Below are positions 57,363-64,000 of a stretch of 64,000 nucleotides of DNA, one piece after another. A program made the translations under genes and the position numbers. The notes under the pieces are model-generated. The model was given only the letters and a program-made list of their open reading frames with translations. It made no database searches and was not told the DNA's origin. Each line of letters opens with the position of its first letter. Position 1 is the first letter of the stretch. Source of the stretch: Aestuariivivens sediminicola (GTDB taxonomy: Bacteria > Bacteroidota > Bacteroidia > Flavobacteriales > Flavobacteriaceae); the NCBI RefSeq assembly GCF_022662015.1, contig NZ_JAKMCM010000002.1, positions 434,001 to 498,000 on the forward strand. The letters run 5' to 3'.

Positions 57363-58982
57363 ATGAATAAGACTATGTCACAGCAGCTTATAAAGGTTCA
57401 CCAGGAGGATAATGTAGCCGTAGCTTTAAGAGATTTGAAGGCCGGAGAGCGTATTCCTTTCGAGGAGGGGGAGCTAAGCGTATTATCAGATACAAAATCA
57501 AAACACAAGATAGCACTCCGGACATTTCATCCCGGAGACCGAATTATCATGTATGGTGTTCTGGTTGGTTCTGCCAATGAGCGCATAGAAAAGGGTGCTA
57601 TTTTAACTACCGACAATGTGAAGCATCAGAGTGAAAAGGTATTTGGTAAGACTGAAGCCTTTAACTGGACGGCCCCCAATGTTGAAAAATGGAAGAACAG
57701 GACATTTTTGGGATATCACCGTGAGGACGGTCAGGTGGGAACCGAAAACATATGGCTCTTCTTTCCTTTGGTGTTTTGTGAAAATCGCAATATTGAAATT
57801 TTAAAAGATGTTTTCGAAAAAGAACTTTTAAAGAAAAGGGAAAATCCCCATCAGTTATTGTTGCGCTCTTTGGTGCATGGAGCTGATGGCACACAAACAG
57901 CCGATACATCAAGTGATGTTTTTGATAATATTGAAGTAAAATTCATCACCCATCCGGGCGGTTGTGGAGGTATTCGACAGGATTCTGAAAGCTTAGCGCG
58001 ATTATTGGCAGGCTATGTGAATAATCCCAACGTTGCGGGTGCAACGGTTTTAAGTTTGGGTTGCCAGAACCTTCAGATAAGTATTTTCAAGGAGGCCTTG
58101 AACGCTTTAAACCCGGATTTAAAAAAGCCTGTGTTAATTTATGAACAGCAGCAAATGGGTACGGTCGACCATATGTTATCCGTAGTGATCAAAGACTCTT
58201 TTGAGGCGATTAGAAAAGCCAATGGTATAGAGAGAAAGCCCGCGCCCTTATCGCAATTAAAGGTAGGATTGGAATGTGGGGGATCTGACGGTTTTTCAGG
58301 TATTTCGGCAAATCCCACACTGGGAGCGGTTTCGGATAGGTTGGTGGCCTTAAATGGTACGGCGGTATTGGCCGAATTCCCTGAGTTGTGTGGTGTGGAA
58401 CAGGAACTGGTGAACCGATGTGTGGACGAAGAAAAATCGGAGAAGTTCTTACACCTAATGAAGGCATATGAAAAATCGGTAGTCGATGCAGGCTCCGGTT
58501 TTGACATGAATCCTTCTCCGGGGAATATTAAGGATGGTCTTATTACGGATGCCATGAAATCGGCAGGGGCGGCAAAGAAAGGAGGGACTTCACCGGTAGC
58601 GGATGTCCTGGACTATGGAGAATACCTGGTCCGTCCCGGATTGAATCTTTTATGTACGCCTGGGAACGATGTGGAAAGCACGACCGCTTTGGTAGGATCT
58701 GGTGCCAATATCGTACTGTTTACAACAGGTTTGGGAACGCCTACGGGAAATCCCGTGGCTCCCATAATTAAAGTGTCTTCGAATAGTGAGCTAGCCTCCA
58801 AAATGCCGGATATAATTGATTTTGACACGGGGGCGGTTATTCGCGGTGAAAAGACCATTGATGACATGGCCGAAGAACTGTTGGAGTTTATCATAGATGT
58901 GGCCAGTGGTAAGGTGAAAGCAAAAGCCAGGCTTCTGGATCAAAACGACTTTATTCCATGGCGCAGGGGCGTCTCCCTTTAA
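57363..58982 (+). CDS. uxaA: altronate dehydratase UxaA
   Basis: The ATG at 57363 (or 57375, MSQQ) is chosen; starts further upstream would overlap uxaB by 70 bases. The product is about 539 residues. The N-terminal SAF domain (about 8-95, NVAVALRDLKAGERI) is followed by the dehydratase body: GYHREDGQVGTENIW, THPGGCGGIRQDSESLARLL, LSLGCQNLQI, LECGGSDGFSGISANPTLG. These Cys and Asp residues bind the iron or other metal. It dehydrates D-altronate to KDG, the substrate of KdgK. It is the last gene of the operon and converges on the regulator gene, 30 bases apart; no clear terminator was seen there. Confidence 0.96.
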   Translation: MNKTMSQQLIKVHQEDNVAVALRDLKAGERIPFEEGELSVLSDTKSKHKIALRTFHPGDRIIMYGVLVGSANERIEKGAILTTDNVKHQSEKVFGKTEAFNWTAPNVEKWKNRTFLGYHREDGQVGTENIWLFFPLVFCENRNIEILKDVFEKELLKKRENPHQLLLRSLVHGADGTQTADTSSDVFDNIEVKFITHPGGCGGIRQDSESLARLLAGYVNNPNVAGATVLSLGCQNLQISIFKEALNALNPDLKKPVLIYEQQQMGTVDHMLSVVIKDSFEAIRKANGIERKPAPLSQLKVGLECGGSDGFSGISANPTLGAVSDRLVALNGTAVLAEFPELCGVEQELVNRCVDEEKSEKFLHLMKAYEKSVVDAGSGFDMNPSPGNIKDGLITDAMKSAGAAKKGGTSPVADVLDYGEYLVRPGLNLLCTPGNDVESTTALVGSGANIVLFTTGLGTPTGNPVAPIIKVSSNSELASKMPDIIDFDTGAVIRGEKTIDDMAEELLEFIIDVASGKVKAKARLLDQNDFIPWRRGVSL

Positions 58983-59012
58983 GGTGTTGTCAGGCCTTTC
59001 ATGCTGAGGCGT

Positions 59013-60047
59013 TTAGGATTCTGTTACAGGCTGCGTTTTTAATGACGATTGCCTGACAATTAACTCGGGTTCTAAAACGACCTTTTTTTCCATTTTTATA
59101 TTGGTGCTGCTGGTAGTTTGTTCTAAAAATACTTTAGCTGCCATTTTTCCCATATCAACAGGCGATTGGTCTACCGAACTAATGGGAAGTTCCATGAATT
59201 TTGTAAAAGGTTCATTACTAAATCCGACGACACAGAAGTCTTTTGGAATCTGTATATTGTGTTTTCTCAGTTCTTTAATGGCACCAAGAGCAGTGAAATC
59301 ACTCGAAGAAAATATGGAATCCGGCAGCGGACTCAGCTTTAACAATTTTCTGGCTGCCGTAATGCCTTCGTCAAGATTACTTTTCGTCTTTATGATATAT
59401 TCCTCATTAACAGCCAGGCCTGAATCGGTCAATGCCTGTTTATAACCCCGACACCGTTCTTTGAAGATCTCAAGGGATTGATCGCCTGCAAAATGTACAA
59501 TTTTAGTGCATCCCTGGTCTATCAAATGTTTTGTCGCCTTGTATGCTCCGTCAAAATCGTCTATGATTACAGAACTGACCCCTTCCATCTGCTTTCTTCT
59601 ATCGAAAAAGATGAGTGGGATATTTTTCTTCAAAACCCTTTGGAAATCCTCCTTTTTTGAATTTGAAGTTGTGGATACGAGAATGCCATCGACCTGAGCG
59701 TTCAATAAAGTTTCAATATTTTCACTTTGCAGGCCTGCATCTTCATGTGTCTGGCAAATAATGACATGATAGCCATACTGGTTTAGTTCTTCTTCAATGC
59801 CACGAATAACGGAACTAAAGAAATTACTGTCAATGCGAGGAACGATAACACCAACATTATAGCTTTTACCACTTTTGAGGGCACGAGCCAGTTTGTTTTG
59901 CTTATAATTCATTTTAGCAGCAGTCTCCAGGACCAGGGTTTTTGTATCCTCACTTATTTTGGGATTGTCATTGAGGGCCCGCGACACCGTTGCAGCGGTA
60001 ATGTTTAAGGCCTTGGCAATATCATATATGGTTGTTTTTTTACTCAC
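59013..60047 (-). CDS. LacI-family transcriptional regulator
   Basis: 344 residues. N-terminal HTH TTIYDIAKALNITAATVSRALN with the hinge helix at LARALKSGKS, then a periplasmic-binding-protein-like ligand domain (about 60-335) with VGVIVPRIDSNFFSSVIRGIE and DGILVSTTSNSKK. It probably represses the uronate operon and perhaps the pectinase genes; the LacI-type near-palindrome at 49323 supports this but the pair is inferred. It is convergent with uxaA. TACCTTTA (60069-60076, minus) may be its -7 box. No operator copy was seen before its own start. The effector is probably a uronate or KDG. Confidence 0.93.
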   Translation of the reverse strand: MSKKTTIYDIAKALNITAATVSRALNDNPKISEDTKTLVLETAAKMNYKQNKLARALKSGKSYNVGVIVPRIDSNFFSSVIRGIEEELNQYGYHVIICQTHEDAGLQSENIETLLNAQVDGILVSTTSNSKKEDFQRVLKKNIPLIFFDRRKQMEGVSSVIIDDFDGAYKATKHLIDQGCTKIVHFAGDQSLEIFKERCRGYKQALTDSGLAVNEEYIIKTKSNLDEGITAARKLLKLSPLPDSIFSSSDFTALGAIKELRKHNIQIPKDFCVVGFSNEPFTKFMELPISSVDQSPVDMGKMAAKVFLEQTTSSTNIKMEKKVVLEPELIVRQSSLKTQPVTES

Positions 60048-60210
60048 GTATGTGTATTATTATGGTTCTAAAGGTATATTATTTGGCATTAACATCATAT
60101 GATCTCATAAAAAATGATTGAATAAGTGTCACTTAATGTTATAATATCAGGGATTAAATAGGTTAAAATCCATAAAAAATCCCGGAATACACTAGTTGTA
60201 AATCCTATTT

Positions 60211-60258
60211 GAAATCAGAAAGGCAGACCTCCAAATAAAGCCTGACCCTTCTGATTTC
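60211..60258. repeat. inverted repeat downstream of the pectate lyase gene
   Basis: Perfect arms GAAATCAGAA (60211-60220) and TTCTGATTTC (60249-60258) with 28 bases between, which themselves contain AGGC/GCCT pairs. It lies 19 bases after the lyase stop (minus strand). No T run follows, so it may protect the mRNA 3' end or be a weak terminator. The rest of 60048-60276 is the regulator's upstream DNA. Confidence 0.5.
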
Positions 60259-60276
60259 TCAAGTTTAATCTATCTT

Positions 60277-62124
60277 TTATTCATATTCAAAAGCGCCTAG
60301 ATCCGGTGCCGATCCGTTATAGGGTAATCCCACGTCTACACCCCCGTCGATAAGGTCACTGCCATTAACCAAATTCATAAAATCAATATCGGGTAAGCTC
60401 CCATCGGCATTTCGTGGACTGCTGAGCAGATCCATATTCAAACTCACAAAGTCGGAAGCGTCCGCAGACAGTCCGTTTTGCCAGCTGTTGTTCGTGATAT
60501 CCGTAGTAGTGGCATTGAAGCTATCATTACTATTGCCATCCAGGCTCACCGAATTTTTAATGATAAGTGCGTTAGCCGGGTTTGTACTGCTAAAGCTTAT
60601 GTTTCTTCCATTATCGTAGGCAGAACAATTATAGATGGTGATATCGCCACGGTTACTGTTATGGTCGAATCCATCGAAAACATTCCCGGCTGCAATACAA
60701 TTGTTGTATATGGCATTATGCTTCAATAATTTGTCATCGCTACCGCCTGTTTTAAATCCATTACCGTCACCGGAGCCTGTACTGCCATCTTTTAAGATGC
60801 CGTTTTTAAATGCCCAGCAATTTTCATAATAGGTAGTGATATTGTCGTTACCCCTCATATAGCCGTCCCAGCCATCATCTAAGTTTTGCCATGCGCGACA
60901 TCCAATGAATTTATTGTTGGTTCCGGCATCTAATTTAGAGGCAAATCCATCAGCATTTTCCAGAGTGGAGTCTGCATTAAAGTAGGAGTCGCAATTCAAT
61001 ATGGTATTGTTGGAGCCGCCGTTACCTATTTGAAGACCCGTATCGGAATTTTCACTAAATGTGCAGAATTCAATGAGATTATGATGTCCCCTGATGAACA
61101 TGCCATTATCTCCGGCGCCAAAGACATCGATACCTTTGATATGCCAATACGATCCTTCTAATTGAATACCGCGGTTTGAGGAACTCTCACTCATTGATGA
61201 AAAATCAAATTTGGGTCTGCTAGAGTCTCCAGGATAGGCGACTAAGGAGATGGTGCTGCCCGAGACACCACTTTTTGTAATATCTATGGTAGAATTAAAT
61301 ACATAGTCTCCACCACGAATATAAATTATTTCACCGGATACCGCAGCGCTTATGGCATCCAATATCTCCTGGGAAGTAGCTACCACAGTACCTTCAGGAG
61401 GTGTTCCTGTTTTAAATGTCAAGGTTTGACTTATTGAAGTGTTGCGCCCATCGGACGTTTCAACATGCCAAAAATATACCGTGTTTGGTTCAACCAGGAT
61501 CTCAACACTTGTTTCTGTTATATTCTGCCATTCTACCGGAGGTGTCTGATTTCCATCAACCGTGTCGGCAAAAAGAGTAAAGGTAATGGCGTCGCCATCG
61601 GAATCCGATCCTTCCCATTCAAGGGTAACTTTGCCATCCACCGGGGCAACTATTGCTCCCGATAGCGGACTTAAAAGGGTTGCTGGGAAGGGTACATTGT
61701 TAGATTCACCATCTCCTGCAAGATAGAATTTCCAAACTTCAGAATTCGTTGTTGTTCCACCTGAATTTCTTGAGGTAACCATCCAGGAATAGGGATAACC
61801 CCTTGTGAGTCTCACCACCGTGGTATTAGTTTCAAGCCCGACATTAAGGGTAACATCTTGGGTTATTAAATTTGTAATGGTGAGGTTATAATTTTCGGTG
61901 GCTTCAGATTCATTCCAACTGAATGTTACGGTTGCCTGATCGTCGATAACCTCTCCAATTTCACATTCCTGATTGTTTAAAGGCAGGTTTAATAGGGCTT
62001 CTCCCGGTGTAGATGTATATGTTGGAGCTTTAAATTCATCATCATCAGAACACGAAGTTATTACTAAGAGTGCTAAAAAAACCGTAAAGGCTTTATAGTA
62101 GAATTTATATACTAAGGTTTTCAT
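60277..62124 (-). CDS. PL9-family pectate lyase, lipoprotein
   Basis: 615 residues. Lipoprotein signal (lipobox ITSC, Cys25, then SDDDE), two Ig/FnIII-like domains (about 35-130 and 135-235, each ending near WKFYLAG and LTFKTG), and a parallel beta-helix (about 245-600). The PL9 calcium and catalytic segment is NADGFASKLDAGTNNKF, with the probable base Lys in FASKL, followed by GCRAWQNLDDGWDGY. It cleaves polygalacturonate by beta-elimination, giving unsaturated oligomers. It lacks a type IX sorting domain, so as a lipoprotein it is anchored in the outer membrane, probably facing out. It starts two bases after the CE8 gene, so the two are one transcript. Confidence 0.93.
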   Translation of the reverse strand: MKTLVYKFYYKAFTVFLALLVITSCSDDDEFKAPTYTSTPGEALLNLPLNNQECEIGEVIDDQATVTFSWNESEATENYNLTITNLITQDVTLNVGLETNTTVVRLTRGYPYSWMVTSRNSGGTTTNSEVWKFYLAGDGESNNVPFPATLLSPLSGAIVAPVDGKVTLEWEGSDSDGDAITFTLFADTVDGNQTPPVEWQNITETSVEILVEPNTVYFWHVETSDGRNTSISQTLTFKTGTPPEGTVVATSQEILDAISAAVSGEIIYIRGGDYVFNSTIDITKSGVSGSTISLVAYPGDSSRPKFDFSSMSESSSNRGIQLEGSYWHIKGIDVFGAGDNGMFIRGHHNLIEFCTFSENSDTGLQIGNGGSNNTILNCDSYFNADSTLENADGFASKLDAGTNNKFIGCRAWQNLDDGWDGYMRGNDNITTYYENCWAFKNGILKDGSTGSGDGNGFKTGGSDDKLLKHNAIYNNCIAAGNVFDGFDHNSNRGDITIYNCSAYDNGRNISFSSTNPANALIIKNSVSLDGNSNDSFNATTTDITNNSWQNGLSADASDFVSLNMDLLSSPRNADGSLPDIDFMNLVNGSDLIDGGVDVGLPYNGSAPDLGAFEYE

Positions 62125-62126
62125 AA

Positions 62127-64000
62127 TTATTTTTTTACGATTTTAATTGATTTGCTAACTGTGTTTCCGTTCAACTGAAGGTAATAGATACCATTGCTTA
62201 AACTGGTTAAATCAAGATTAATGATTCTGTTTGATGATACTGCTCTTGTTGAATTTTTGTATACCCTTCCTTGAAGATCAAAAATGGAGACACTTACATT
62301 ACCATCCTTGCCATTTATATACACCTGAATGTTTCCTCTCGTCGGGTTCGGGAATACCATAACGTCTTCTGAGACAAATATGTTCTCTGAAAATTTACCT
62401 TGGCAACTATTATCAGTACTTACTATGATCGAATTATTTCCAGGTAATAGGTTGATGTCTAAAGTACTCTTGGTCGTTGTGGTCATGGTACCATTATGAT
62501 CAATATTATAACTGCTTGCACCGGATAGGGTTAAGGTCACAATATTCTTATCGCGATCTATTTTCGAATAGGCACTTAATGGTTCTGGTCCATCGACAGT
62601 TACATTATAGCATTGTTCGTAATTATCCTTTCCTTCAATGGTAATACATACCGTATAAACTCCCGGTGCCAGACCATCGAGAAGCACTTCTGAGGTAAAG
62701 CTTACCGCTGCACCACCATCAACAGAGACATTGTAAGTATAAGAAGCATCCTGAGCACTGATACTAATAGATCCATCATTCTGACCGTTACAGGTAACGG
62801 ATGTTGTGGAGATAAGAAAGTTATTTGATGGCAGTTCGAATATCTCACATCCGAACACGTCGATAATGGCCCCTGCGGGACTTTCCGGACAATCATCTTC
62901 ACTGTCGAGAAGACCATCGCCATCAGAATCTTCACAGGCATCACCAATACCATTGTTATTAAAATCGCCTTGATCGGCATTGGGATTCTCTATACAGTTA
63001 TCAGTTACATCTAAAACGCCATCATAATCGGTGTCTTCTTCAGCATTCAATTGTGGAATGGGATCCCAACCGTCATTTCCTTTGGTAAAATTAAAGGTGG
63101 TGATATCGGTTCCATCAGTTAATGTAGGCGAGGTTAGCACAGTAGACCAACTTGCTCTGTTTGCCGAGTTATCCTCTCCGGAGGCTTCCGTACTTCCGTA
63201 TTCGTACATAAACGGCGATTCGCCTCCGAGTGAACTCGTCCATCCCACTGGATTTATTAGCGAAAGTCCTTCGGAACCCGGATAGGTTGAACTATCTATG
63301 ATCGTGTTATAAAAGACGACTTCACTGGTATTAGGTGCCCATGGGCGACCAAAATACCCGGGTTTTGAACCATAGGTTGAAGCGGTTTCAACCCCGGGGA
63401 TAGGGGATTTCACATGACATTCATACATTAAATAGCCTCTGCCTCCAGATTGTTGAGCGGCTGTGATATAAGCTGCATCATTACTGCTGTCGCTCGTATT
63501 TAAAACGAAGTCTGTTTGGTAAAACACAGCGGTCATCGCTCCATAGATGTAGTCAACGGCACCCATCATGGCACCTTTGTAAACCACAACTCGGGCGGGT
63601 CCGGCACCATAGAATGAATCCTGACGTCCAATAACGCGACAATTATTTAAGATAATTTTATCGGCACTAGCTGCAATCCCGATGGCTGCTGCCTGGGTGA
63701 CATAACCCGCACCTCTGTCCTGAACGTTGGTGTTACCATAATCTGTGGGTCGGGTAGGTTCACTCGTTGGATCTTTAGCAAGCACAATGTCCTGGGATTC
63801 CTTGAGGGAAATGTATTGGTTGAATGAATTTTCCAGTATGATGTCCTCAAAAGTAATGTCGGTCGACTTAATGACAACCGTTGCATTCCAGTAGGAATCG
63901 CCACCTCCTGTACCTTCTTTGTTTACATATTCTGTATAACCGTTGGCGGTATTAACCGCTAAGGCCTCAGCACTCCATTTGTTATTCGTACCCTGGGAAA
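62127..64000 (-). CDS. CE8 pectin methylesterase with type IX sorting domain (5' end beyond window)
   Basis: The frame is open through base 64000, so the true start is outside; about 624 codons are visible. Reading from the N-terminal side: the pectinesterase beta-helix has QAAAIGIAASADKI, the catalytic-Asp motifs CRVIGRQDSFY and GAVDYIYGAM, and GYFGRPWAP with the conserved Arg. Then come two thrombospondin type 3 calcium-binding repeats (DTDYDGVLDVTDNC, DSDGDGLLDSEDDC), an Ig-like region, and a C-terminal type IX sorting domain (VFPNPTRGNIQVYI to SKSIKIVKK). It removes methyl esters from pectin so the PL9 lyase can act. The sorting domain marks it for secretion by the type IX system. Confidence 0.95.
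   Translation of the reverse strand, partial: SQGTNNKWSAEALAVNTANGYTEYVNKEGTGGGDSYWNATVVIKSTDITFEDIILENSFNQYISLKESQDIVLAKDPTSEPTRPTDYGNTNVQDRGAGYVTQAAAIGIAASADKIILNNCRVIGRQDSFYGAGPARVVVYKGAMMGAVDYIYGAMTAVFYQTDFVLNTSDSSNDAAYITAAQQSGGRGYLMYECHVKSPIPGVETASTYGSKPGYFGRPWAPNTSEVVFYNTIIDSSTYPGSEGLSLINPVGWTSSLGGESPFMYEYGSTEASGEDNSANRASWSTVLTSPTLTDGTDITTFNFTKGNDGWDPIPQLNAEEDTDYDGVLDVTDNCIENPNADQGDFNNNGIGDACEDSDGDGLLDSEDDCPESPAGAIIDVFGCEIFELPSNNFLISTTSVTCNGQNDGSISISAQDASYTYNVSVDGGAAVSFTSEVLLDGLAPGVYTVCITIEGKDNYEQCYNVTVDGPEPLSAYSKIDRDKNIVTLTLSGASSYNIDHNGTMTTTTKSTLDINLLPGNNSIIVSTDNSCQGKFSENIFVSEDVMVFPNPTRGNIQVYINGKDGNVSVSIFDLQGRVYKNSTRAVSSNRIINLDLTSLSNGIYYLQLNGNTVSKSIKIVKK

Overview
The window reads as a chromosomal segment of a marine-type Bacteroidota, most likely Flavobacteriaceae. 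The evidence is the gliding/type IX secretion genes gldK-gldL-gldM-gldN, a C-terminal Por-type sorting domain on a secreted pectinase, promoters of the Bacteroidota form TTG-N19-21-TAnnTTTG, lipoprotein-rich annotation (SusD/TonB style), and AT-rich intergenic DNA. No phage, plasmid, IS transposase or CRISPR array is visible.

Layout. 1-2.3 kb: the 3' end of a TonB-dependent receptor, a periplasmic heavy-metal-associated protein and two membrane proteins. 2.4-9.4 kb (minus strand): a housekeeping block miaB, a sigma-54-type activator, lptE, a TPR protein, secG, then groES-groEL. 9.6-12.5 kb: a LVIVD-repeat lipoprotein and two tandem paralogous membrane proteins. 12.6-22.7 kb: topA, a ureohydrolase-fold protein that has lost most metal ligands, gldKLMN and a FAD oxidoreductase. 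22.8-26.5 kb: DUF983, an ABC-F ATPase, a leucine-rich-repeat protein and a CPXCG zinc-ribbon protein. 26.6 kb: initiator tRNA-Met followed by about 500 bp of structured repeats. 27-40 kb: an accessory-looking stretch with three MORN-like (YwqK-type) proteins, a CDF metal exporter, two adjacent peptidase-family genes of higher GC, a clostripain-family protease, an amidohydrolase and small lipoproteins. 40-49 kb: a cytochrome c lipoprotein, a YfcC-type carrier, a sulfatase, a class V aminotransferase, a DsbD-type reductase and a DUF2892 protein.

49.3-64 kb is a pectin/galacturonate utilisation locus. The plus-strand operon uxaC-kdgF-kdgK-kdgA-dctP-dctQ-dctM-uxaB-uxaA encodes a complete route from galacturonate through tagaturonate, altronate, KDG and KDPG to pyruvate and glyceraldehyde-3-phosphate, with a TRAP importer. 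A LacI-family regulator lies convergent to it, and a LacI-type near-palindrome TGCAATCGATTACA abuts the predicted promoter of the operon. Beyond the regulator are a PL9 pectate lyase lipoprotein and, running off the right edge, a CE8 pectin methylesterase with thrombospondin type 3 repeats and a type IX sorting domain. The gldKLMN products encoded 40 kb away are the core motor and ring of the machine expected to export that esterase.

No clearly new multi-gene system was found. The most unusual items are the inactive-looking ureohydrolase beside the gliding operon, the repeat array behind the initiator tRNA, the nested direct repeats upstream of the sulfatase, and the LacI operator/promoter overlap. 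All family calls come from reading the translations; no database search was run.
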